Made by a program: the position numbers and the translations under genes. DNA of 64,000 nt. Origin: Smittium mucronatum (Eukaryota; Kickxellomycota; Harpellomycetes; Harpellales; Legeriomycetaceae). How positions within the stretch are numbered: position 1 is the first letter of the stretch; each line of letters starts with the position of its first letter. The stretch spans positions 1 to 64,000 of the forward strand of contig LSSL01007374.1 of NCBI GenBank assembly GCA_001953115.1, written 5' to 3'. Under the pieces are notes generated by a model. That model did not search any database. It had not been told where the DNA came from and saw only the letters and a program-made list of their open reading frames with translations. Shown here in pieces: positions 1 through 10,959 of the stretch.

Positions 1-139
1 GCAGCCGGTGGTCAGGCAGAGGAGCTTATTGTGGTTAAGATAATAGTCTTTTCTATACGTCTTTTTCTTTTTTTTATATCTTTTTGGTAAAGTTTTTAAT
101 GGCGTTATCTTACAATAAAATTCAGTGATACAAAAAATA
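1..139 (+). mobile_element. SINE-like element, copy 1 (3' end only)
   Basis: This stretch matches the last ~140 bases of the elements at 55138-55761 (same strand) and 18838-19459 (opposite strand). The match runs through the GCAGCCGG and GAGGAGCTTATT motifs, the TCTTTTCTATACG motif and the GTTATCTTA segment, and ends in GATACAAAAAATAA, the A-rich tail typical of the family. The 5' part lies outside the window, so a target duplication cannot be tested here. A 12-base poly-C run follows at 141-152. Confidence 0.85.
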
Positions 140-157
140 ACCCCCCCCCCCCAATAA

Positions 158-286
158 CATACAAAGTCTATTAATCCGATACTAACATTTAATGAAAATG
201 AAAGCCATTTTCTCGCGATCGATCCTGAAGAAGCTAATAAAGTATTGCGCTATTGTAGAGAAAATCCTCGCAGTAGATTAAACTAA
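158..286 (+). pseudogene. Short coding remnant, unidentified
   Basis: An open stretch of about 42 codons ends at a TAA at 284-286. It has clearly higher GC than its surroundings and a coding-like composition, including the segment HFLAIDPEEANKVLRYC. It starts just after the A-rich tail and poly-C of the SINE-like copy and has no start codon at a sensible place. I read it as the 3' end of an exon or gene cut off by the insertion, or as an old remnant. I do not recognise the family, and its position upstream of a gene on the other strand gives no clue. Confidence 0.35.
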
Positions 287-339
287 AAGAAATAGTGCAA
301 TAATAAATTCTTTATTTTTTTAAAAAAAAAAAAAAAAGA

Positions 340-1215
340 TTAATTTTCCCAATTGATTAAAGAGAGGATAGACCCATCCTTGGAGGATACATAGCCATGG
401 GCGATTTCTCCATCCTGGATGGATTGGAACTCGTGGACAGGAGATAGTTGACCATTCTCGGTCCTCAGGAAAGCTGGAGTTATAGTGACATCAGTATTAT
501 TTGAAAAGTATTTTGGCAAATTGGATACTTTTGCGCAAATAACAAGGTTATCATTAGTGTATTTTGATATTTGGATCTGGGCTAGTTCTTCACTGGATAG
601 CTGATAACCCAAATAGCTGGAAAGCTTAGAAAGAGAATCTCGAGTGGACAGGAATAAAGATGAGGTTTCAGGATTTGAAGGTGCGGGAGTACAAGATGTA
701 TCTCTATTAAGAGCGACCCATTTGTCAATATCGTTAAAATATTCTGGGTTAAATAGAGAACTTATGTCAGTGTCCAATTTCAATGAACGGTAAAAATTGC
801 TTCCGATAGAGAGAATGTTGCCTTGGCTGTTGAGAACAATAAGCAAATCGTCGTTAACAGCTTCAAGGCCGGATATGAAATGACCTAGATGAACTTGGTA
901 CCTCATACCCTTATCACATGTCTGGTCAGAACTCTTGACAACAAAACTCTCTTGATCAAGGCCGAATTTTTTTTGTGCATGTGATAGGGCTATTCCCTCT
1001 GCTTCTTTTGGAGTAACAACTAGAGATTCGTGGTTTAGAGTAGAGTTGGAATGTGCACTTTCTGAAGTGCTAGATGACTGTACACCGGGTGGAACGGGAT
1101 CTTCATCTCTTTCGATCAAACCTGCTTCAAGGGGACTCATGGAGGCCTGTTTGGGCAAAGGGCCAAAAGACATTCTCCTCTTTTCGTGAGAGTACGATGC
1201 TGTCTGGTCAATCAT
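340..1215 (-). CDS. Fungalysin (M36 metallopeptidase) propeptide, truncated or stand-alone
   Basis: An ORF of 291 codons from the first ATG; the frame is open two codons further, but only from a TTG. Residues 10-25 (SHEKRRMSFGPLP...) look like the segment that follows the signal peptide in fungalysins. Residues ~65-140 match the FTP domain (fungalysin/thermolysin propeptide), with the pattern FVVKSS..QVHLGHFISGLEAVNDDLLIVLNSQGNILSIGSNFY. The C-terminal ~100 residues match the rest of the M36 prodomain, ending LINWEN where the catalytic domain should follow. Two things are missing: a secretory signal peptide, and the whole peptidase domain with its HEXXH zinc site. The stop lies 3 bases from a long A/T run (319-337). 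An upstream exon is possible, because the minus strand has an AG (GACCAG) just before the conserved part. It is either a decayed protease gene or a free propeptide. The family assignment is firm; the status is not. Confidence 0.7.
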   Translation of the reverse strand: MIDQTASYSHEKRRMSFGPLPKQASMSPLEAGLIERDEDPVPPGVQSSSTSESAHSNSTLNHESLVVTPKEAEGIALSHAQKKFGLDQESFVVKSSDQTCDKGMRYQVHLGHFISGLEAVNDDLLIVLNSQGNILSIGSNFYRSLKLDTDISSLFNPEYFNDIDKWVALNRDTSCTPAPSNPETSSLFLSTRDSLSKLSSYLGYQLSSEELAQIQISKYTNDNLVICAKVSNLPKYFSNNTDVTITPAFLRTENGQLSPVHEFQSIQDGEIAHGYVSSKDGSILSLINWEN

Positions 1216-1221
1216 ATTCAA

Positions 1222-1945
1222 TTATTGTTTCTTGAAATTATTTGTCTATTTTTTGTGTTGTATTTTTAAAAAAAGGTACCACTTTAAGAAAATCGAAAAA
1301 GGGTTAAAGAGGATTATATAGGATTATAGAGAAATTTATCACAAAAGATAGTTTTTTTCTTTGATGGGAGACCTGAATCAAAAATGGAATAGCAAAAGCT
1401 CCTGGTACACGTGTAAGCAGTTCTTTTTACCTCTTAGTATTAAATTCATCAAGAGGAGCGAAACAGCGGTAAAATGAGTAGACAACCCTTGGGATATTTC
1501 CAAACTTTCTGCTTCACTTTTTTATGAGTTTGATGCCTTGAATTTTTTACAAGGAAAATATAATTAATTTGTCGACTGAAACTAAATAATTTGATTTATT
1601 ATAAAAAGAGAAACTTTGAGGATTCAAATATATTTATTTGGCATAAAGTAGATATTTTTAGCAATGATGTGGGATATTTATAGTGGGGAAATTATTGAGC
1701 GTATTTTTCGGATATGCATTTCAGATATCTATTTTTCTATATAAAGGGATCCTCCACGTGCTCACGCTCTCCAGCGCTTTTCTAGACCCCTATTTCATGT
1801 ATAAATAGAAATCCAATGGGTTTAATGTTTTGGTCCCTGATCTCGCAATACCCTATTATTTTGGAGCTTGTACCTTGATTTTTCAAATGGCAAATAGATT
1901 TTCGGATTGTGTTAATTGGTGACTTTGGTGGATTTCAACAAACAC
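1222..1945. other. Upstream region of the fungalysin fragment, no gene seen
   Basis: AT-rich sequence upstream (on the minus strand) of the propeptide ORF. There is no signal-peptide exon that I can identify. On the plus strand a TATATAAAG (1738-1746) is followed by a short GC-richer patch (1750-1790), but no convincing ORF follows. The TATA-like motif may be chance. Confidence 0.4.
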
Positions 1946-2116
1946 TTAACCCTTTCAGGGCCGATGATACAAAAAATGGCAGTCACTTTTTGCTCAATGT
2001 TTTCATTAGACTAATATACATATATGCCATTGGATAAATCTAAAAGTTGGGCCAATTGAAATGGATTATTTACACAAATAGGAGTGAGGCTTAAATTTGG
2101 GCCCGGAAAGGGTTAA
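1946..2116 (+). mobile_element. TTAA-flanked MITE, copy 1 (piggyBac-like)
   Basis: A 171-bp element bounded by TTAA at 1946-1949 and 2113-2116. Its termini are inverted: CCCTTTCAGGGCC at the left and GGGCCCGGAAAGGG at the right. The TTAA target and the CCC-starting inverted repeat are hallmarks of the piggyBac superfamily. The 163 internal bases have no coding capacity. The sequence aligns over its full length with the reverse complement of 3167-3336. This is the best preserved of four copies within 7 kb. Confidence 0.85.
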
Positions 2117-2595
2117 CGCAAATGGGTAAAGATCCAATGAGCACGAGTATCAACTAATCTTAGATTGATGAGATTTCTACGTTTTGTGTTTCAGGTCCAT
2201 ATATTGGGTGGTTTAGGAAATTTTAGATGAAAATCCTTGGCATCTATTGAATTAGGCTGTTAACAAATTCGCTCATCTTTAGCTCAATGGTAAAATCGGA
2301 TTTCTAGCCTGCTACTGGAGCAATTTATACAACCTCCAAAAGATAGATATACAGATAAGATAAGGGTTCGGGTACCTTCAAAATTGATAAAGCTAGACAA
2401 AATTTTCCTTTTTGGAATTTTATATCTTCTATTTCTTGCTAAAAAATACAAAGCAATAATTGGTGGGCCCTGGTTGTGCATCAAATTCATGTATTTATTG
2501 CTTGGTTTTGAAATTGCTATTTGCTGAATATCTGAGCACCCATATCAATAATTAGATTATTAGAGCAGATCAAATACATCGTAGCTGAAGCACCT

Positions 2596-2668
2596 TTAAC
2601 CCATTTCAGGGCCGATTGTAAACGAAAGGCATTCACTTTTTGATCAATACAATCATAAAGAAATAATA
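2596..2668 (+). mobile_element. TTAA-flanked MITE, copy 2 (one end only)
   Basis: TTAA followed by CCCATTTCAGGGCC, then a segment matching the first ~70 bases of the copy at 1946, including the shared TCACTTTTTG motif. Homology fades near 2668 and the other terminus is not found, so this is a truncated copy. Confidence 0.65.
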
Positions 2669-3166
2669 TGTGGTGACGTGACTGAAAATCTACAGATCAT
2701 TTCACCTAATGTTTAAACCTATTAAATCCCTAAATTAACAAACTCCACCCTGTAAAAACAAATTATTTCATTACAGGGGTTTTCGCAGAAATAGACCCTT
2801 TTTTTCTGGACCTGTGGAGTCATTCTTATAACCAATAAGTGACTTTCAGTTTGAACATTAATATATGACATTATTTGTTATAATTTACTTGCTCTTAGGT
2901 ATTATTGGTTTTTTGGTTTTAATAAGTACAAATAATTATTTAATCCAATAATAAAGCTTTTGACATTTTCACCAAAAAAATAATTTCTCAGTTCTAAAAA
3001 ATAGGGTATATTGCTATGAAAAGCCCTGGAAAAAAATGCATATTTTTACAGTTTTTCAATGTTAAATATTAATTGGACAAAAATTAGGTGAAATGTATCG
3101 TAATGAAATTTCCATAGCTCTTCAGTCAAATCACCTATTGAGACATTATCATTGAAGGATTCATCT

Positions 3167-3336
3167 TTAACCCTTTACAGGCCCAAATTTAAGCCTTACC
3201 CCTATTTGTGGCTATAGCTATTTCAATTGGCCTAACTTCTTGGTTTATCCAATAGTATACAAATAATATTAGTCTAATGAAAATATTTAACAAAAAGTGA
3301 ATGCTATTTTTGTGCTATCTGGCCTCAAAGAGTTAA
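3167..3336 (-). mobile_element. TTAA-flanked MITE, copy 3 (piggyBac-like)
   Basis: A 170-bp element bounded by TTAA at 3167-3170 and 3333-3336, with CCCTTTACAGGCCC at the left and GGCCTCAAAG at the right. Its reverse complement aligns end to end with the copy at 1946, sharing the motifs TCATTAGACTAATAT and GGCCAATTGAAAT. It has many point differences, so it is an older insertion. Confidence 0.8.
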
Positions 3337-3800
3337 AGATTAAGAGATTTATACTGCATAAATAATAAATTCTTCCTCCAATTGTTTAGGATAGTTAATG
3401 TACAGCCCTAGACCAAATCCCCATTTTTTAGCATAAAATATCACATTCTTTTGCATGATTATTATTAATCCCATTTTCACTGTCAGAATACCGAACCATT
3501 ACTCAACTGACATCATTTTTAAAGTTAGGTAGATCAAAAATGGTGTGCCAACTAATTCTTTCCTGGTGATTGCGACAGTTTTACTAGCCATCAAATAGTA
3601 CGTTATTGGTTTCTCTGGTATGGGTTTGTAGTATTTTTGGCTAGAAAAAGGACAAAAATAAAAGACGACTTTTTAATGTGTATCACATTTCAATGTTTTT
3701 TCGTAGCCATGGTATGCAAAAAAAGCACTATCTTTCAAAGATGCATATATTATAAATTACTTGATAAACATTTGATTGGTAGTATAGAAGGCAGTACAAT

Positions 3801-4122
3801 AGGTACCATGACATTTCATCAAATAACCTTTCATCCAATTGAAATTTCACCCAATAGACTTTTTACCCAATTTTCTAACTTTCAATTGGAGGGAGGAAAA
3901 AAACTGGGTTTGAGTTTGTTATTGTAGAATTTCGATAAAGTATTGGTTTGGGAAAATAATATTAACAATTTTTTAACCAAAAAGCCTAACACTGTTTGCT
4001 TACCAATTTTGGAGCAAATGGAATTGGGTGAAATGAAACCTGGATGAAATGTAAATTGGGTCAAAAGTCATTTGATGAGATGAGAATTTGATGTAAAAAT
4101 TGGATAAAATGTCCTGATACCT
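3801..4122. mobile_element. MITE with repeated subterminal motifs
   Basis: A 322-bp inverted-repeat element. The left end reads AGGTACCATGACATTTCATC and the right end, reverse-complemented, AGGTATCAGGACATTTTATC. Both arms carry several iterations of a CATTTCA(T/C)CCAAT motif in opposite orientations, as expected of transposase-binding sites. The open frames crossing it (3637-3927 plus, 3882-4064 minus) are by-products of the repeats. The superfamily is not clear, and no target duplication is evident. Confidence 0.65.
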
Positions 4123-4139
4123 TTTTTTGATGAAGACTG

Positions 4140-5640
4140 TATTTTCACAAATCTAATTTCAGTCTTTTATACTCCCAGCATTAAAACTTAATTCAATGAC
4201 CCACTCCAGTCCCACTTTTGACTTCTCTTCCCAGTTTTGCCATACCAACAACAGCTTTCATGAAATGTAAATATTAATTTTTTTTTAATCCTTCCCACCT
4301 TGCACTTCAGTCCCCTGTTTTTCCTGTTATCTGTAATTCACCTCACATTCTTCTAATTCCGTTTAACAATCCCTTTTAGCCTATCTAGTTGTGAAAACGA
4401 TTTATTAATCCCCTCTTCCCAGGGTCAATTAAATATACAGGGTCTTTCTTCGGAATATCCTATAGTATTGGTGTTGATTTACTCTCACGACAATTGCTCT
4501 GATTTGTTGGAATTCTTGCCGCTTCTTCCTCCAAATCTTCTAGATTCATTTTCCTTTAAACATTTTACTTCCATCCATTCCCTACTATCTATTCTCTCCT
4601 GTTGGATACTATCCTCAAAATCTTTGTTTTCTCAAAACTTTCAAAAGCTTCCTTTTTACATTTCAAGAAATTATCTTCCATCTACATCCTCTTCCCATCA
4701 GAAAGGTTACTTCCCTTCCTCTCTCCACTTCCTCTATTCAGCCCCCTTTAAATTTTTCTAAAACACCATTTAGAGGATTCTTCTTTCGATTATCCCGATA
4801 TCTTAATTTTAAGACTGGATCCGTCCCTAATTCCAAGTGATAAAATGTATCCTCCTATTCCCTTAATCTCTACATTCATTTTATATTTATACTTTTTTAA
4901 TTCTTTTAAAATTATCATCTTTCATCCTTTACCCGCACTTTCATCATCCTTCCTATAAAAGCGAATTGAAAATAAACTCTTTACTAGATTATGTTTCATA
5001 CCACATCAATCTAGAAAGAAAAAGGTAATTTTTACCCAAACTATTCCTTTTTCCTCCACGCCGTATTTTTACACTATATTTCTTCCCATATTAAACTCGT
5101 CTCATTTTTTGCGCTTAACATTTATTTCGCCTAAATCTTTCCCAATACATTTTATATTTCCTTTAATAATCATTATTTACCTCATTTATCATCTAGGTTT
5201 GGTCTTATTCCTTGTAAATGTTATCTTCAAATATTAACTTCATTTCCTTATTAGCCAATATTACTCTTCATTAAAAAATCTCTTATGGTGCATTACCTTC
5301 TTGGAAACCCTATTTTTTACCATTAACTACTTCCCTTTATCCCAATAAACTTTAACAATACTGCTGATTTTAATGATCTTGATTGTAATTAAATTCCTGA
5401 TTTTATAAACCTCCCATAATACTACCCAAATAACTCATGAATCTGCTCTATCATAAAATTAGAAAAAATACCTGATCTATACCACTAAACCGCTCTTTTA
5501 TTTCATCATTATCTTAACTTGCTTGTTATTACTACGAACTCCGAACCTTTTTCATTCATCTACCTATTAAACTTAAAAAATCACTTTCTCTTCCTAAAAA
5601 CGATTTTAACTGATTGGGCTGCATTATTTTTATAAAAAAG
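4140..5640. other. Pyrimidine-skewed AT-rich tract, no convincing gene
   Basis: For about 1.5 kb the plus strand is strongly enriched in C and T (runs such as CTTCCCTTCCTCTCTCCACTTCCTC near 4710-4735) and poor in G. An open frame at 4468-4761 encodes a Leu/Ser/Phe-rich peptide, which is what such a skew gives by chance. The complementary purine-rich strand is broken by many stops. The skew ends abruptly at about 5640, just before the next MITE. Confidence 0.5.
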
Positions 5641-5656
5641 CATATTTATGTAGACA

Positions 5657-5789
5657 GCCGGTAAAATAGGTAGATTCATACCAAAGGCTTAAATTTCTGG
5701 GAAATAGGAATAAATTACTAAAAAAGAATCTGCCCATATGAGGGATTCTTATTGAAGAGGTTATTTTATTTCTAACCACTTTTACCGGC
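5657..5789. mobile_element. Short MITE with GCCGGTAAAA termini
   Basis: A 133-bp element whose ends are inverted: GCCGGTAAAATAGGTAG at the left, and CTAACCACTTTTACCGGC at the right (reverse complement GCCGGTAAAAGTGGTTAG). No ORF lies inside. No target duplication can be defined with confidence, so the superfamily is open. Confidence 0.6.
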
Positions 5790-5799
5790 CAACTCATTG

Positions 5800-8537
5800 T
5801 TAAATTTGTCCAATGAATTCTTTTGATTATACTTTGCTGTTTGAAAAAAATACCAAGGATTTTTCATTTTCCTAATATCCTAATTTCGAATTTGAATGGC
5901 ATTTAGTGCAACTTTTTTTTTTTGAATGTAATCTAACTATTCGTAACAAAAAAGGCAATAGATAGAGAAAATCATATTTCTCATTTAATTTATAGAGCAA
6001 GCTATTGATCAAAGTTTCCAAAAAAATCTGTTAAATTACAACATTTAAATTCTTAACAATCGGAGTCTTTTTAAATTAAAGTAAAGCAATATAATCATTC
6101 GATATTCTTGTAGTGTTTTTGATGTAAATTTTCTTTAATCTAAAGATGAATATTTAATATATTAAGACTGAAGGTTTTAAAATATAAGAAAGATAAATTT
6201 ATAAGTGTATGAGATGGTAATGCTTAAAATTACCCAATTTTTTTGAAAAAATATATTTCAAACCCTTAATATTTGTAGTTTGAAAATTAAATTAAGAATC
6301 AACTTTAATAAAGACAACAAACCAAAAAAAAATGTTATAAATTGCTAATATAAAAGATCGAAGACTTATGATAAAGATCTAATCTTTAGTTATTAACTCG
6401 GCAAATTAGATTTTAAATTCATTTATTGTTTACTTTCACCAGTAAAAACTAAACGGGAATATTCAAATATAATTTTATAAAAAACAATTTATCTTCTTAT
6501 TCAACATTTTTTGTAAATTCTTCACTATTTTTGCGGTATTGGTTTGATCATACTCCATAATTTCAAAAAATTAATTATGAAAACAGAAAAAAATCCACCA
6601 AAAATTATACGATATTAGGGTTTTTAAATAAAATTTAAAATTAATCCAGTAATTAAGAAGTGACCAGATGGTTTCTAAGACATCTTAGCCTTGAAGTATG
6701 GAGAGTGTGTAAGTTTTATCTCATAATTAAACTCCTGTTCTCACTAATACTAGAAGCCTCAAAATGAGTCTATTCTTTCCATAATATTTAGAAACTATGG
6801 TTTTAACACACTTTCGCACACAGCCTCTGATGAGATAGGTACTTACATATCATGGAACTAAAAAATCATTAAGTTTATTGGGAGATAAATAGTTATTAAA
6901 ATTATCCATTAGCATCATTTTTTAGAAAATATGATCGAGTGTGTACCATAATTAATGAATTTTAGCCTATTCTAACCGACTATACACTTTTTGGGTCGCA
7001 AGGTCCGCTTTCTTGGATATAAAAACACTAAAATATAACTAATGGTTTAAACTTCTATAAATGAATCTGATTATTTGAAACCCTTAGAGATTAAACCTTA
7101 CCATACATCGAAATTTCTTTGTAAGTGATTTTCAAAAAAAAATTATAAAAACTCAGTCTGATTATTTCTCCGGCAGAGCTTTCCCCATCGTATAGAGAAA
7201 GAAAAATGTTCCTAAAATCAGTATTCAAGCTTCTCCAAATAAAATATATATATATAGGGAGATTATGGAGACCCTGGTGTTTTATAAAGACAGAAAAAGT
7301 CTAGTAGAATCGTGGGAAAAATTTTCATGGGAAAAATTACATTATTATGTCCTATTATTACTGTTAGTTTTTGCTATTAGAAAAAATAAAAAGCCCGATA
7401 TATTCTTTCTATTATATCATACACCAATGGAATCAATTGTACTTCTTTTGATGTTAAAACCATTTTTAAAATAATAAACCAAAATGTAATAATTTTAAAT
7501 AAAATTATCCTCCAAGCCTCTGGATCACGATTTCTGTTTTCTTAACTACATTTCCTAATCCATTTAATACCCATATACCTTAAGTAGTCTTAGCTATTAA
7601 TCAGAGTTTGGTCATAGTTTAGTCGTAGACCAATCCTTGAGATGAACCAAAGCATATTTAAAGACTTTCGGACTTTTATTGCCACTCATAAGTCACACAA
7701 TTCCATTAATTCGGACGGTTTCTTAAAATTTTAGGCTGATAGAGTAAAAATATCTTAATCCCAACTCCAAAACCTGGGTTTTTGATAAAAACTGATGATT
7801 TAAATTGATTTTTGTTTGGTACAAGCATTAGCCTGATTTTCGTAGAATTTTTCTACTGTTACCGTAACTTCCTTTGATCAATGGATGCGGATAGGATCTA
7901 TAGTTTCGTATGTTGTAAAAAAATTAAAAATAATTTGATAAATTGAAGAAATTGAAGAAATTTATTAAGAAAACGTTCTTTGGAAATCTTCTATAGTTTT
8001 CCAATACACACAAACCTTCTATCTATTTGTGATAACTGGATTCCAGGAGAAATCAAACCCAAGGTAAACTAATTGCCATGGTGAATTTTATTTATATACC
8101 ATAGATATAATTATGCACTTCTTTGGCTGAAAGCTGGAAAAAAATCCTCCAATAAAATTTGCTAAAATTGATTTAAATCTTCCTCGTATTGGTATTAAAG
8201 GCAGAATTTATGATATTTACAATATATCACCATTCTTTGGAGTAGAATAAAGTTCACTTAAATACGTATCCTAAATATTTTTTAGACTATTTTCTACCGA
8301 AATTGAAGAAAAAATTTCGACAGTACACTTTTTTCGCCTCTATACAATACAGAAAATAGAGAATACCCACAAAAGTTAAGAGAGAATGATATCTTCATTT
8401 TATATATTTATAAATACAAAAATATATATTAGATCATACAATGAAATAATAAAACAATAAATTACTTGTATTATCATCTTTTTGAAAATTAGGCAGTTTT
8501 TTTAAAATATTTTTTTGGCTAATTTAATTTTAATATG
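5800..8537. other. AT-rich intergenic DNA, nothing recognised
   Basis: About 2.7 kb of very AT-rich sequence. An open frame at 7265-7474 could give a 69-residue peptide with one hydrophobic segment, but it lacks any family resemblance or coding-like composition. A weak inverted pair (about 6703-6725 and 6826-6850) may mark another decayed MITE. Confidence 0.5.
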
Positions 8538-8705
8538 TTAACCTTTTTCGGGCCTAAATTTTTGTCACTCGTATTAGTGTTTATTGATTATTTCAATTGA
8601 CTAGATTATTTGATTTATCCAACGATTTATCAGAATTTTTTTTAATGATAGTGCTGAATAAAAAACGAAAGCCATTGTTTCTAACATCAGCCCAGAAAGG
8701 ATTAA
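8538..8705. mobile_element. TTAA-flanked MITE, copy 4 (piggyBac-like)
   Basis: A 168-bp element bounded by TTAA at 8538-8541 and 8702-8705. The left terminus is CCTTTTTCGGGCC and the right terminus GCCCAGAAAGG. The interior keeps family landmarks such as ATTTCAATTG near the left end and AAAGCCATT near the right. It is the most diverged of the copies. Confidence 0.7.
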
Positions 8706-9602
8706 AAAGATTGACCGATAAGACAAGGATTATATGAGTGAATAAGTGTAATTTTATATCTTTATTACTATATTGGGAGGCGGTAATTTTTAATAATTTA
8801 TATATTATTTCATAACAAATGCTTCAATAAACTGGGTACAAATTTAAATAATCAGAACCATGATGTTTCGCATTACAAAACTCTTGAGTATATCTTTGGA
8901 AAAAGTACTACAGTAAACACAACTGTCAAGTTATGTTTAAATGCACAATTATTTTTCAATGTAAGATTATTTTGTATTGCAATTTGCTTGATTACTACAC
9001 TTTTTTTCTGATATATATATATATAAAGGATAAAGTATAAAATGTAGCTTTTTTATCTTTAATTTTATGACTTTATAAAAAGTGGTATTCTGATATAAGC
9101 AAAAAAGTCCCGTTATTTTTTTTTCTAAAATATAAAAATTCTGAATGCTAAAATTTCATCTAATAAGAGCGCGAAATTTTTTTCTAAAACCTTTTTTATT
9201 TAATTACAAGAAAGTTCTGTAAAAAAAAATTATGTTTTTTGTTGGATTATCGAAGTTCTTATCATAAAAAAGCAAATTTCAATCTATCTCTTTATTTTTT
9301 TCAAAAATTATACTATGCAATTTATAAAAATTAATTTTTACGCGTATTATGCTTTTTTATAATTTTCTAATAATTTTATATTGATGTTTTACCCCCTCAT
9401 CCTCTTCTGATTTTAAAATAAATTACTTATATGATTATTCTTGCAGAGTTTATTTTAGAGAAATAAAAAAGAAAGTTTGGACGTTTGGTAAATTATTATT
9501 AACTAAAAGCGTCAATAAAAATCCGATGAATTATTATACACCAATAATAATCAAAAAAAAAATACCAATCAATAAGAACCCTTAATTATAGCTTTTTATA
9601 TT

Positions 9603-10954
9603 AGGCTAACGGTACAATTGAGGCCTTTAAAAATAGTAAAGACTCTACATATGATATAATAGGCTGAAACGCAATCAAGGCCTTTAAAGGTGCTAAAGAA
9701 TCGACATTGGATATAATTTCAAATAAAAAAAAAAAATTCCAATTATTTCAAATGTTTTAAAAAGCGTTTCAATAATTGTTTATAACGTTTAAAATCCACT
9801 GATAATGTTATTATGGGTTTATTTTGCACTAAAATCGTTTTATTGGATAGTTTAAATATAATTGAAAATAATCCTAATTTTAAATTAAGTGTAAATTTTT
9901 CAATTAAACGCGTTAAATTCAAAATAAATGATTTTTTTCAAATTATCAAATTTATTAACTTTATAATGAATTTCCATCCATTTTCATAAGATTTATCAAA
10001 AATAACTCCAATTAACAAAAACATGGATTTTATCAAAATAATTTTTTTATTTAGATGTTTAAATTTATCTAGTTATTAAAAGAAATTATTGTGTGAAATA
10101 AGAAATAAAGTGAAAATTTATTAGAGATACATCAATATAATAATTACAACTGTGTATTTCTTATAAGTTTTCTCCCCAGCAATTAGAAACCTAAAAGCGT
10201 AAATTTATGTTAGAAAAAATAAAAATTTATATCATTTTTTAGTTTTTTCATAATGCTTATTCATATAAATAGCTTCATAAAACACTGAATAAAAGATAAG
10301 GATAATTTTTTTGTAAAAATATTCTAAAAAAGTATTTTTTTCAATAAAAAGTCCAATAATTGCCCCAAGATTTTTTTTTAAATCAGAGCGTCTTTAATAT
10401 TTTTACATAAAAATTTTGAGCTTAAAACGCACTCAAAATAAAAATTTATGTTTTAGCTCGATTTTTTTTAATAAAGCTTACGGGAATTAGACTCTTAGAC
10501 TCTAGATTAAACTATCAAAAATACGTATTCTTGTAATTTTTTATTATAGATGAATACAAAAAAAAACAGCTTTTAATCAGCATGTTTTAAATTCCAATTT
10601 AGAACTTTTGATACAATTTGATTAAAAAATTAAACATCATTATAGGAATATTGTTAAGTTATTAAATTCGATAATTTTTAAAAAATCATTTATTTTGAAT
10701 TTGACGCGTTTAATTGAAAAATTTACACTTAATTTAAAATTAGGATTATTTTCAAACATATTTAACTATCCAATAAAACGATTTAGCACAAAATAAACCC
10801 ATAAAACATTATTAGTTGATTTTAAACGTTATAACCAATTATTCTGACGCTTTTTAAAACATTTGAAATAATTGGAACTATTTTATTTTATTTGAAATTA
10901 CATCCAAAATAGACTCTTTAATGCCTTTAAGGGCCTCAATTATACTAGTAGCCT
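9603..10954. mobile_element. Foldback element with ~310-bp inverted repeats
   Basis: The left arm (9661-~9968) and the right arm (~10637-10954) are inverted copies of each other at roughly 90% identity, sharing for example GGCCTTTAAAGG, TTCCAATTATTTCAAATG and TTTTCAATTAAACGCG. The left end has a second, tandem copy of the first ~58 bases (9603-9660), beginning AGGCT like the other. The ~670 bp between the arms contains no ORF. A fragment of the terminal motif (CAATTGAGGCCTTTGA) recurs near 52390. This looks like a non-autonomous element, perhaps MULE-derived, but no clear target duplication is seen. Confidence 0.7.
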
Positions 10955-10959
10955 ATTTA

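Noticed and set aside
2275..2385. tRNA-like A box (TTAGCTCAATGGTA) followed by a GGTTCGGGTACC motif
   Set aside because: The acceptor and T stems do not pair and no anticodon arm can be placed, so neither a tRNA gene nor an intron-containing tRNA is supported.
7265..7474. 69-codon frame with a hydrophobic stretch
   Set aside because: Length and composition are within what AT-rich random sequence gives; no relatives, no promoter signals.
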